This document shows, one piece after another, positions 21,029 to 31,724 of a stretch of 64,000 nucleotides of DNA. How positions within the stretch are numbered: position 1 is the stretch's first letter; the number at the start of each line of letters is the position of its first letter. The notes under the pieces were generated by a model that saw nothing but the letters and a program-made list of their open reading frames with translations, was not told the DNA's origin and made no database searches. The position numbers and the translations under genes are program-made. Source of the DNA: Dipteronia dyeriana (lineage: Eukaryota > Streptophyta > Magnoliopsida > Sapindales > Sapindaceae); the NCBI GenBank assembly GCA_032871835.1, contig CM065299.1:7225001-7289000 (forward strand), read 5' to 3'.

Positions 21029-22282
21029 TTACTCACCTTTGTAACAAGGGTCAAAAAGGATGGCAGAGTCTTTTTGAAAATCTGTATTTTCTAAGAATTG
21101 TTTCACACGTTGTCTATTTACTTTAAACACATTACCATTCCTAGGATTCTCAATGTCAAGGCACCATATGGATACACATGTTTCACAACAAATGGACCAC
21201 TCCATTTTGATTTCAATTTGCTAGGAAATAAATGAAGTCGAGAATTATAAAGCAAAACCTTTTGACCAACTTCAAATGACCTTCTTAAAATTTGTCTATC
21301 ATGAAAGGTTTTAGATTTTTCTTTAAGAATTTTTGCATATTCATATACATCATTTCTTAATTCTTCAAGTTCATTTATTTGCAACTTGCGCAATTCACCA
21401 GTATCATTTAGGTTAGAATTGAAAGCTTTAATGACCCAATATGTTTTTTTCTCAAGTTCAACAGGTAAGTGGCAAGGTTTTCCATAAACTAAACGTTAAG
21501 GTGACATACCCAAAGATGTTTTGAATGCAGTGCGGTAAGCCTAAAGTGCATCATTTAGTCTAAGAGACCAATCTTTTCGATCAGGGTTAACCGTTTTTTG
21601 TAAGATATGTTTTATCTCCCTATTTGCTAACTCAACTTGACCACTTGTTTGAGGGTGGTATGGTGTGGCAATTTTGTGTGTGACTCCATATTTCTTCATT
21701 AAAGACTCAAAAGGTTTGTTACAAAAGTGTTTGCCTCCATCACTGATAATGGCTCGAGGAATTCCAAATCGACTCAAAAGATTTTCCTTTAAAAATTTAA
21801 TCACTGTTTTGTGATCATTATTTCGATAAGGAATTGCCTCAACCCATTTTGACACATAATCAACGGCAACCAAAATGTATAAAAATCCAAATGACGGTGG
21901 AAATAGACCCATAAAATCAATACCCCGACAATCAAATATTTCAAGGACAAGAATGGGTTTAAAGGCATCATGTTTCGCTTGGAAATTGATCCTAACTTTT
22001 GATAATGTTCACATGTTTTACAGAATGCATGTGTGTCTTTAAATAATGTGGGCCAATAAAATCCACGCTGCAAGATTTTTGCAGCCGTTTTATTTGACGA
22101 AAAATGACCACCACATGCTTCAGAATGACAAAATTCAATGACACTACTTACATCATTGCCTGGAATACACCGTCAAACAATTTGATCAGGACAATACTTG
22201 AATAAGTATGGGTCATCCCAGTAAAAACGTTTTACCTTGGTCAAAAAATTCTTTTTGTCATGTGCATTCCAATCAAGTGACA
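21029..22282 (-). pseudogene. Integrase of the Gypsy element (broken)
   Basis: Element order: the post-RNase H linker (PWYADIVNYLAT, about 22330-22280), then the zinc-binding H-H-C-C region (HSEACGGHF, then CKTCEHYQK, 22130-22000), the catalytic core with Asp in VAVDYVSKW (about 21870), Asp in ISDGGKHF (about 21740) and Glu in [12 protein letters not shown] (about 21630), and the C-terminal domain (VGQKVLLYNSRL, WSGPFVV) at 21393-21118. It ends in DPCYKG and a stop at 21029-21031. Stops include TGA near 22175, and frameshifts lie near 21910-22000 and 21140. Integrase would insert the element DNA into chromosomes. Confidence 0.9.
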
Positions 22283-23449
22283 TCATTCTTGTTGCAAGAT
22301 AATTAACAATGTCAGCATACCAAGGCAAAGTTGTGATAGAGAATAAAAGATCATCAGGAAAAGAATCATTGATGGGTGCTTTTTCTTTTGGCTCGTCATC
22401 TTTCTGTTCCAGTTCTTCAAATCTGAAGTGTCTTCTTCTTCTTCGATAACATGATCTTCAATAATGGTTTCAGCAATGTCTACATCTTCATCTTCATTTT
22501 CATCATCAAATGGTTCCTTAGACATGTTGAAAACATTAAGCTTAATTTCCATATTTCTAAAAGACATGCTCATTATTCCATTCCTGCAATTAATCAAGGC
22601 ATTAGCAGTAGCTAAAAATGGTCGGCCCAATATAACAAGAATTGATTTGTGCTCATTAATAACAGGTTGTGTTTCCAAGATAATAAAATCTACTGGGTAG
22701 ATAAATTTATCGACTTGTACTAACACATCTTCCATTATTCCTTTTGGTATTTTAATTGACCTATCAACAAGACAAAGTGTGGTTGAAGTCGGTTTTAACT
22801 CACCAAGTTTAAGTCGCAGATAAAATGAGTATGGGAGCAAATTTACACTAGCACCTAGCTCAAGTAAAGCATACTCAATTTTACAGTTACCAATTATACA
22901 GGAAATAGTGGGACAGCCAGGATCTTTATATTTCAAAATATTTTTATTGGAAAGAATGAAACTTACATGTTCAGCCATAAAGGCTTTCTTTCTTATCTGA
23001 TGCTTCCTTTTCATAGTGCACAGATCCTTCAAAAATTTGGCATAGGAAGGTATCTGTTTGATTGCGTCCAACAAAGGGATATTGATCTTTACCTGTTTGA
23101 AAATTTCAAAAATCTCTGGGGGATGCTTCAATTTCTGTGAATTTTTAAGAGTCTGAGGATATGGGAGTGTAGGTGGGGATTCAATTATTTCTTCGTCAAC
23201 AGTGGTTTCATCAACCCCTTCCTTACCATTGGAAAATGACTCATCATTATTTTTACCAGATTCAAGAATAGGTTTTTCGATGACCTTACCACTATGAAGA
23301 GTGATAATTGATTTGACTTGATCTGGGCATTGGTTATTATCATAGGAACTTGACTGGCTCTTGGGATTTGGTTGTGGTTGAGATGGAAACTTACCTTTTT
23401 TCGTGTGTGGTGAGTGTAAAAGCAATATTTGCCAAAGTATCTTTAACAT
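22283..23449 (-). pseudogene. gag C-terminus and aspartic protease, with RT-RNase H deleted downstream
   Basis: 388 open codons. After a Pro/Ser/Glu-rich linker, the retropepsin domain spans about residues 160-320, with CPTISCIIGNCKIEYALL, L-G-A-S-V-N-L-L-P-Y and ILGRPFLATA. The catalytic Asp of D-L-G-A-S is Glu here (codon at 22859-22861), so even the open frame would give no active protease. Near 22410-22440 an acidic linker (IEDHVIEEEEDTSD) runs directly, with a frame change, into text that normally follows RNase H (ELEQKDDEPKEKAPINDSF, then PWYADIVNYL). Reverse transcriptase and RNase H are absent. Confidence 0.88.
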
Positions 23450-24737
23450 CTGTCAAGGTTTGTGCAGTTTGGCAGTTAATGGATTCTTGCTTCTCAATGA
23501 ATGAGTGCAAAATGTCTTCAAGGTTTTTTCTAGATAGTGGGACATAAGGCGTATAACCTTTAGGGTTTTGGAAATTCTGGTGTGTTTGTGGATGTGATGG
23601 ACCTGGTGGTTGTGAAGACTGGGCTTGATTGTTGTTCCTCTAACTAAAATTTGGGTGATTTCTCCAACCAGGATTGTAGGTTTGTGAATATGAGTTGGAA
23701 TTTGTCTTGTTGAAAGCTTGCAAAGCATTAGCTTTTCATGAAGGCAATCTTTTAAAGCTAGTAAAGTTGGGCAACTATGAGTGATATGATTATCAGAATC
23801 ACATACATGGCATGCAATTTCTTATACATATTTTATATGTTCACTCTTTTTAGTTTCTAAAGCTTCAACTTTCCTAGCTAGGGATACGATTCTATTTTGA
23901 AGGTCATGATCTTCCCTAATATTTTAAATGCCTCCACTAGATAGAGATGGTTGTGATTTGCTCATGGACTCATAGGAACCAATGGTGTCCCAATTTTGAG
24001 CATTTTCAGTGATGTGGTCAAGATAGTCAAGTGCTTCTTCGGGATTTTTGTCACTGAACTCCCCATTACACACCATTTTAACGACTTGTCTACTTTGGGG
24101 TGTGAGTCCCTCATAGAAATGTGACACTATCCTCCATGTTTCAAAACTGTGATGTGGACAAAAATTTAACAACCCTTTGAACCTATCCTAACATTGGTAA
24201 AGTGTTTCCTCGGGTTTTTAGGCAAATGAAGTGATTTACCTCTTAAGAGAGTTTGTTCTATGAGGTGGGAAAAATTTCTTTAAGAACTGTTGTTGCATAT
24301 CGTTCCAAGTTTGAATTGATCCTGACCTAAGGTTTTGTAACCAAGTTTTAGCTTTATCTTTTAAGGAAAAAGGGACAACTTAAGCCTGATTATATCCATG
24401 CTAGCATTTTGGTCAGTGCAAGTGTTACAGATTTCCTCAAACTCCCTAAGATGCAAATATGGGTTTTCAAATTCAAGATCGTGAAAATTGGGTAAAAGTT
24501 GAATGATTCCCGGTTTAAAATTAAAGTTGTTGCATTTGGTGGGAAAGCTATGCATGAAGGTGCTCCAGTACGTGTGGGGTTTATGTAGTCTCTAAGAGTT
24601 CTAGGTGGATTTGGGTTAATGTGTTGGTCATGGTCAACATAAGGCGGATGGTTGTTATGTTGAGAAACGTTGTCAAGGTTGTATAAAAGGTTCTCAGCTT
24701 GGTTTCCTGTTATATGTCTAAGTGGGTTTTCAGCCAT
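23450..24737 (-). pseudogene. gag of the Gypsy element (broken)
   Basis: ATG at 24737 opens MAENPLRHITGNQ. The capsid-like core continues in pieces (LNFCPHHSFETWRIVSHFYEGL at 24172 and below). A CCHC knuckle, C-H-V-C-D-S-D-N-H-I-T-H-S-C, is encoded at 23772-23813. Stops and frameshifts separate the pieces near 24390, 24190, 23920 and 23750. Retroviral-type gag coats the element RNA. Confidence 0.85.
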
Positions 24738-25287
24738 GTTATTGGTGAATGTGGGTGATTGGGTTTTCCTAATTAATCTACCACTAGATGTTCGAGACTA
24801 ACGTCTCATGCAAATTTAATGAGGGTTCATGGAGGTGAAATACATAAAATTGAAGAAAATAAAAGAAAAAGTGATAAAAATAACAATATGCAAAATTCTA
24901 GGGTGTAAATGTAAATATACATAAGTGTTGGGGCAAAAGTGAAAATAATTATAAATATAGGGACTAAAGTGAAAAATATGATAATTACAAGGACTGATAT
25001 GCAAAAATAAAAAATAAAATGACCTATATGCAAATACAAACTAGATCTAAGCTAAAATGCAAATAAAAAGTTAAAGGACTAAAATGCAAAAATGTGATTA
25101 ATGATTACAAGTGATTTTTTTTTTTAAGTGGATGAAGTTTATGATAAAGATGAGTGATGCAAAATTGAATACAAAATAAGAACAAAGAAGATAGAAAAAA
25201 AAATAGCAAAACTAAAATAAAATTAAAAAGAAATTACTTCTACAAAGAAAATACAGACTTACCTCCCCGGCAGCGGCGCTAAAAACT
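24738..25287 (-). other. Leader of the Gypsy element with primer-binding region
   Basis: Directly inside the 5' LTR the element strand reads AGCGCCGCTGCCGGGGAGG (25262-25285). This is the conserved leader/primer motif of many plant Gypsy elements, although I did not assign the tRNA. The rest of the leader is AT-rich and repeats the phrase GGACTAAARTGCAAAA at irregular spacing (24890-25095). Short frames here are not genes. Confidence 0.65.
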
Positions 25288-26689
25288 TGACACGTCCTAA
25301 AGAAGTGTTCCTACTCCAAAGTATAAGAGTGTTATAGTAACAAATTAACCGGTAAGACCGGGTCAAACCACATGGAGGTTGTTCACTTGTCCTTGCAGAA
25401 TTAATTATCTAGATTAATTAATAAACTTGTTATAAAATGTAAATCAATTAAAATTAAAACTAGGGCTAAAGGATCCACTGTTAGTAATTCAAATATGATC
25501 CAATAATTAAAATTTAGTCCAGATTAATGGGAGGGTATTCCACTCCACTGACCACTATCTGATAGATGTGGGTAAAAGTACTCACTGTGCTAGACAATAT
25601 CTGTCTAACTACAGTGAGTCAAAACTCCACAAAGATTAGAGGGGATAAACCACTCTCTGATAGATATGGGTATCTGTCTGTCTACAGTGAGTCAAAAACT
25701 CCACAAAAATCAGAGGGGAGAACCAACTCTCTGATAAATATGGGTGAAAGTACTCACTGTGCTAGACAATATTTGTCTGACTATATAGTGAGTTAAAAAC
25801 TCCACAAAGATCATAGGGGAGAAAGCAAAAAAATAATAAACTTACCATAATTATATCATATTTTCCATACCAACAGTATCACCTTTGGCCTCAGCTATAT
25901 AAAATTAGCCAGACATAATTTAACTAGAAAATAGTTATTTTATTTAAACTGAGAATTTGAGAACAAAAGAAAGAGAATTTCACAAATCTAATATCTGATT
26001 TGGATTTAGAATATGGAAATTAGGGGGGAGATGCCCCCTATCTATACAAAATACGGATGAAAATTGACTATCGGATGAATTTAAAATTGAGCGTCCATAT
26101 TCGCCACGTCATCAGTGAATAGTGAACAGTAAGCAGTAAAACACATCCGTGAAAGTGAATAGTGAACAGTAAACAGTGCACCACCCGGCTTCTAGAATAT
26201 TATTCTCTGCAGCACATGTACGGTGCGCTCACAATTTAGGCCAATAGAAATGTGCCACATCATCAATCAATAATCTTCACGAAAGTCAACTATGAACAGT
26301 GCACCGACTTCTAGAATGTGATTCTCTGTAACCGCATGTACAGTGCACTCGCAATTTGGGCTAATAGGAATGTGCCACATCATCAGAAACAGTGAAAGTC
26401 AACTGTGAACAGTGAATAATCAAAATTACAAAAAAACCCTTCGTGGCCTTCCTAAGGTTTTTTGACGTTCTAAACTTGAAAACGATGTTTGTTTTGCCAT
26501 CTGACTTCTCCATAATTCTGAATTGATCGAATTACCTCTGAAATACAAAGAAAAATACATTGATTACTAAACAACATATTTATTTAAACGAGCAAACGAA
26601 ATTATATCTAAATTGAGGAATTAATCATATTGGAAGTGTAAAATGATGATATTATCCCTTAGTAAACATACAATTTTCAGTGTTAATCA
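25288..26689 (-). repeat. 5' LTR of the Gypsy element
   Basis: 1402 bp, plus-strand ends TGACACGTCC and GTTAATCA. It is clearly the same LTR as 16608-18092, with scattered substitutions and fewer tandem units. The TATA position (about 26041-26048) reads TATAGATA in element orientation, one change from the other copy. Confidence 0.92.
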
Positions 26690-26697
26690 GCCATCAA

Positions 26698-26738
26698 AAG
26701 AGCAAAGAGCAAAGAGCAAAGAGCAAAGAGCAAAGAGC
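26698..26738. repeat. GAGCAAA short tandem repeat
   Basis: About six copies of the 7-bp word GAGCAAA in direct succession, just outside the Gypsy element. Confidence 0.85.
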
Positions 26739-27130
26739 ATAGTGATGATGAGATGATGTGTCATAAAGTGATGGTGGGGTAGGGGTAGATGGCTCATTAA
26801 TGTACGATGTCCACCATTCAAATAAAAAAAGTAAACAATATATAAAATAAAATCACATAACAAACGGTTAAGCAAAAAAAAAATTTGACCGTCTATAAAT
26901 TCGTCTAGACACCGTTTAGGTGCTAGACGTTGGTTTACCGTCCGATTAGCATTTAGTGTTCTAAACAAATCAACACCTAACGTTTACTAGAACACTGATA
27001 ATGAGAATTTATCGACGATCAAAATCCAACTTTAAGAGAACCCCATTTGAACGAAACATTGAAATAAATCAAAAACAACAAAATGAATAAAAAAAAGAGT
27101 TAATATAGAGACAAACATAGAGAATAGCAA

Positions 27131-27167
<37 letters not shown>

Positions 27168-27238
27168 AAACCTTTGAGAAACTGGTGGATAGGGAACTAT
27201 GAAGGCAAACGACGACAGCGGTGGAAGAGGGTTGGCAG

Positions 27239-27262
27239 CAGGGGCGAAGCTAGGATTTTAGT

Positions 27263-27293
<31 letters not shown>

Positions 27294-27369
27294 GGTGTAA
27301 GGTCACACAAGAAAAATATATTAATATATCAAAACGTAATACTGATTAGTTTTTAAGGTAATGATACAA

Positions 27370-27403
<34 letters not shown>

Positions 27404-28083
27404 GTAATAATAGTAATAATGACAATAATTTTGAGAATAATAATAATGACAATAATTTTGAGAATCAAAATAAAATTTGACTCTATTTTGTATCTCAAAA
27501 GTCATCTATAATCACATTTATTTAAATTTCTTTACGATTTCCGTTTCAATATACATAATCAAAGAATTTAGGAGAAAATGATCTTTCATTTTTTTTGCAT
27601 TGATAAAATATATCTTTCAATAGTTCATAATTAATAAATATATAATTCATATAAAATATTTTAAATAAGATGGATATTGTATAATGAAATAGTAAAGAAA
27701 GTCTTAATTTGTTCAAGTGAATACCTAATAATATATATATACGGTTTTAACACTATACAGTTCATGTATAGTTATAAGGTAATTACGAGAGGATACTATT
27801 TCCTTTTAGTTTTATTTATTTTTTAAATTTTCAATTGATCTAAATCCAATGATTAAAAACTCACCCATTAATGCAATAGCTTAACTCATATATGGACTAG
27901 ATTAAGAAATACTGTATAAAATTATAGAAAATGAAATTACTAAAAGAGGTTGATTTTGTCTTGAATAAAAAATGAATGAAATAAATATATATTATTAATA
28001 AAATGGGGGACTAGATTGCAATTAGACATATAAATAATTTTTGTCAAATTTTTATTGGATGGCCCCCCTTACATTCGTCTCTG
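27239..28083. mobile_element. hAT-like non-autonomous element, copy 1
   Basis: The ends CAGGGGCGAAGCTAGG and, inverted, CAGAGACGAATGTAAG form short imperfect inverted repeats of hAT type. The flanks GTTGGCAG (27231-27238) and GTTGGCGG (28084-28091) match at seven of eight bases. 845 bp, no coding. It includes a 20-bp G run (27273-27294) and an (AAT)n run (27369-27420). The same element occurs at 33997-34809. The paralogous block near 615 lacks it. Confidence 0.85.
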
Positions 28084-28150
28084 GTTGGCGGTAGTGGAAC
28101 GTGGCTCGACACTCGGCGGGTGTGGGAGATTTGGAAAAGAAAGGGTTGGC

Positions 28151-28543
28151 TAGAGGTGTCCACGGTTCGGTTAAACCGTTCGAAATCGAACCGAATCCGT
28201 CTTCCAAAAACCGTAACCGTCGGTTATGAAACAGGTTGGAAACCGGTTCTCAGGCGGTTCGGTTACGGTTATCCGATCCCAAAAACCGTCTCAAAACCGA
28301 TGGTTATAACCGCCGGTTTTGGAATATTTTATTTATAAAAAAATAACCAATAGAATTGCGACACGTGGCAATTCATTTGTAAAAAAAAAAAAACCAACCG
28401 TAACCGAAACCGAACCGTAACCGTCAAACCGACTGTTACGTAACCGAACCAAATCGTTCCCCTCCAATTATAGTTATGGTTAGATCATTTTATAGAATCG
28501 AAATCGACGGTTCGTAACTGAAATCGAATCGTGGACATCTCTA
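28151..28543. mobile_element. hAT-like MITE with GGTT/AACC-rich interior
   Basis: The ends TAGAGGTGTCCACGGTTCGG and, inverted, TAGAGATGTCCACGATTCG match well. The flanks GGGTTGGC (28143-28150) and GTGCTGGC (28544-28551) agree at six of eight bases. The interior repeats AACCGT and CGGTT words in both orientations. No coding capacity; a 72-codon frame across it is a by-product. The block at 660-700 is the uninterrupted counterpart. Confidence 0.75.
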
Positions 28544-28683
28544 GTGCTGGCTCACAGTCTCACGGCTGTCGGTGAATTAAAAATCATTTGCCACGTGTTA
28601 GTTTTTGGTCTAAGTTGTTGACTTGTTGGATTGTTTATCAATTTTTTTTAGACGGTGGGTTGTTAGCATTCGTTTTCTTCGAT

Positions 28684-29256
28684 TTGTCTGACCATTATGG
28701 TGAACGAATCTCGTAAATGTTTTAAATGGTGTTATATATATATATATATATATTAAAATTTTTACATTTATTTTTCACGTATACAAATGCCGTTAAAATT
28801 ATATAAAGATATTGAATATAAACTATTTATTTTATTTTAATTTTAAGTAAATGATATAAATTTATCAATGTATTGGATGTGAACCATTAGATTTATATAT
28901 TTTGACTCAAATGTATGTACTTATCAAAACTTCTTCATAATCAATGGTACATATACAACGCATTGATATAACTTATATCAGTGCGCAATCACCGAAAAAC
29001 AACTATATATATATATCACTAATACTAGACAATATAAAAATTTAGTCTAAATTTCAACTCAAACGATATGACAATAGATTTTTTCATTAACCATATCATC
29101 CCATATTTTATATAGTGATAACAACTCATTTATCATATCTTTTGGATTGAAATTCAGATTAAACTTTTAAATTATCTAGATATTTTTAGATTAAATTTTT
29201 AAATTACCCACGTCAATTTAACGGTGGTGTACACCCACTGCGGCAACTTTAGGTTG
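28684..29256 (+). promoter_or_regulatory. Upstream region of the ligase-like gene
   Basis: AT-rich, with (TA)n at 28735-28752 and 29003-29012. It shares its first 70 bp and its last 60 bp with 200-330; the middle differs. No specific regulatory site can be assigned. Confidence 0.45.
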
Positions 29257-29265
29257 TATAAAAAA
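29257..29265 (+). promoter_or_regulatory. Probable TATA box of the ligase-like gene
   Basis: TATAAAAAA lies about 180 bp before the chosen start codon. The same word follows the conserved CTGCGGCAACTTTAGGTTG in the relic copy at 344-352, so it is conserved between the two. Confidence 0.5.
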
Positions 29266-29438
29266 ACAAAACAAGATATCATAATTTTCGAAAAAAAAAA
29301 ACATAGAGATTGAAACAAGTCGAACAACAGGATGATCAGTTATGTATCTATTCCCTTGTCTGCCATCTTCTCTGTACTGTTATTAGAAAATCAAAAGTAT
29401 ATCTGTTTCTCCTTCTCTCTGCTTTTGAAACTCCATTA

Positions 29439-31724
29439 ATGGCGGCAACAAACACCAACTCCCAAATCGATCCAAACAGCGGCTTCTGCTCAGAAACCAA
29501 AATATTCCACCGTCTAAGACCAAGTATTACTCTCCCACCACGACCCCAACCTCTCTCTGTTACACAATTCGCTTTCTCTCTCCTTCACTCCAACACCACC
29601 AACATCTCAGAAACCCCATTTCTCATCAACGCCGGCAACGGCCACCGTGTCACCTTCTCCGACTTCCTCCACCAGACCAAATCCCTCGCCTTCTCTCTCC
29701 AAAAATTATACTCTCTATCCAAAGGCGACGTGGCTTTCATCCTCTCTCCCAACTCCCTCCAAATTCCAAGCCTCTATTTCTCTCTTTTATCTTTAGGTGT
29801 TATTATTGCACCAGCAAACCCGGATGATTCCATCTCGGAGTTGACTCACCAAATCCAACTCAGTAGACCCAGTATTGTGTTTGCTACTTCGCACACCTCC
29901 CACAAGGTTCCACCTAATCTCCGTACGGTCTTGATTGATTTGCCGGCATTTTCCTCTTTGTCGACTAGCAATAGCCTTAGTTGCAATACTGGTATCGGGA
30001 ACATATCCGATATTGCGGTGGTGAATCAGTCTGATGTTGCTGCAATCTTATTCTCGTCAGGAACAACAGGTCGAAACAAGGGTGTCTTGTTGACCCACAG
30101 AAATTTCATAGCGGTGATGGCTGTGAACACTGCAGCTTATCCATTTCGTGACATACAAGTAGTGTCAATGGCTACGCGTGCTTTGTTCGTGTGTTTGGGT
30201 TAACATCCCTGATGAGGGCGGTTATAATGGGGGAGACTCTGCTTTTTCTGGAGACGTTTGAGTTGGAGGCAACGCTTGAAGCTGTGGACAAGCATAAGGC
30301 CACTTATATCCCAGTTTCGCCTTCTTTTATAGTGGCATTGGTGAAATCGGATTTGACAAACTACAATCTCAGCTCGCTGAGGATTCTCCTCAGCGGCGGA
30401 GCCCCTCTGGGCCACAATGTTTCAGATAATTTCAGAGAGAAATTTCCCAATATTGAGATCATTAACGTAACTAATTAACTTAATATTTATTTTCAACAAG
30501 AAGATATATGATTTCTGGAGTCTGGAGGTTGATTTTTATTTTTTTTCTTCTCTCTACTAGGGATACGGTTTGACAGAGACTTCAACACTTGGGGCGGGGA
30601 CTAAATGTCAGCTTGGTTCTGTAGGTGGCTTGCGACTATCTTCACTTCTAGAGGCCAGGATAGTTGATCCTGTAACCGGAGAGATATTGTCACCTGGACA
30701 GAGAGGAGAGTTGTGGTTGCGTGGCCCGACCGTCATGAAAGGTAGGTAATTCATTCCTTATTAATTGTTTTGATTTAATTTCTCAGTACATATATCATAT
30801 ATTTATGCATGGCTTCTTGTTGGATTCAATACATGAACGATATTTGCTGTTTGTTGATTATACAGGTTACGTGGGAGATGAAAAGGCAACTGCCGAAGTT
30901 TTAGATTCAGACGGGTGGTTGAAGACTGGAGACCTCTGCTCTTTTGACTTTGATGGTTTTCTCTTCATTCTTGATAGGTTAAAGGAAATGATCAAATGCA
31001 ATGGATATCAGGTTATACAATTGTAAATTTGTCCCTTGAAACTTCTTGATTTTTAATTTTATATACGTCAAAGCAACTTCAACCTGTAGCATCGATCTGC
31101 TGGTTTAATTTCCTGATTAAATTCGAAAGTATGTGCAGGTTGTTCCAGCTGAGTTGGAACATTTACTACTGTCGAATTCTGACATTGTTGATGCGGCTGT
31201 TGTTCCGTATGTGCCACGAATCTATAATTACGTCTTCATCTTTTCATTCATAAAAGTACTAACGGATGTCTTGCTCTGTAATTTCAATACAGGTACCCGG
31301 ATGAAGATGCAGGGCAGATTCCCATGGCCTTTGTGGTGCGTAAACATGGAACCACCATCACTGAAACACAAGTCATGGATTTCATAGCAAAACAGGCATG
31401 ATTATTTCTGCACCAGTAACTACACTTAGATCTTTTTTAAAATAAATAAATTAAATCTTAATCATGTGGAAAAAATGAAAACTAACATGCAATTATTTGA
31501 TGGTTTGGGTTTACTATATGATTTTTTTTTTTTGGGTGATGTTAAATTATAGTTCATTTCTTACTCTGAAATCTGCTACATTCCTTCTTCAGGTTGGACC
31601 ATATAAGAAAATTCAACGTGTTACTTTTATTGATTCTATTCCAAAGTCTGTTACGGGAAAGATCTTAAGGAGGGAACTGGTCAATTATGCTCTCTCTACA
31701 CCACCGTTGCTGAATTATGATTGA
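29439..31724 (+). CDS. 4-coumarate:CoA ligase-like (acyl-activating) gene, six exons, frameshift in exon 1
   Basis: Exons read as 29439-30466, 30561-30741, 30866-31011, 31139-31206, 31293-31395 and 31593-31724, all phases compatible. Restored length would be about 552 codons, normal for the family. Such enzymes adenylate a carboxylic acid with ATP and then form its CoA thioester. Visible motifs are the P-loop [45 protein letters not shown] and the catalytic Lys in [13 protein letters not shown] base is missing near 30188-30190 where the family has F-H-V-F-G: the frame stops at 30200 and resumes as [11 protein letters not shown]. Intron 5 begins GC (AAACAG/GCATGA). The C-terminus LLNYD has no peroxisomal SKL signal. 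An in-frame ATG at 29310 would add 43 residues, but MAATNTN fits the family start. It may be a young pseudogene, or the frameshift a sequence error. Confidence 0.88.

Larger units (their letters stand above)
16603..26694 (-). mobile_element. Ty3/Gypsy LTR element, minus strand, lacking RT-RNase H, with two extra ORFs
   Basis: The LTRs at 16608-18092 and 25288-26689 begin TGACACGTCC and end GTTAATCA on the plus strand. The flanks GTCAT (16603-16607) and GCCAT (26690-26694) match at four of five bases. In element order (right to left): 5' LTR, primer site, leader, gag, protease, a junction that skips RT and RNase H, integrase, an unknown 146-codon ORF, a LOG-like gene copy, a conserved GGGGACAATG tract, a polypurine tract and the 3' LTR. 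The order protease-RT-integrase and the text of gag and integrase place it in Ty3/Gypsy, probably near Athila/Tat. All core genes are broken. Confidence 0.93.
27062..28683. repeat. Upstream block shared with 430-780, with two hAT-like insertions
   Basis: It shares ordered landmarks with 430-780 (see that entry). After removing the elements at 27239-28083 and 28151-28543, and one copy of each target repeat, the two blocks align. A (GA)n run lies at 27128-27166 in this copy only. No coding function is apparent. Confidence 0.65.

Noticed and set aside
27273..27420. CRISPR-like or satellite-like regularity
   Set aside because: It is a G run and an (AAT)n microsatellite inside an hAT-like element; no spacer structure.
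29310..29438. Upstream in-frame ATG giving a 43-residue hydrophobic extension of the ligase-like protein
   Set aside because: The family start fits ATG at 29439. The extension lies in DNA shared with the non-coding relic at 400-426 and looks like 5' UTR.
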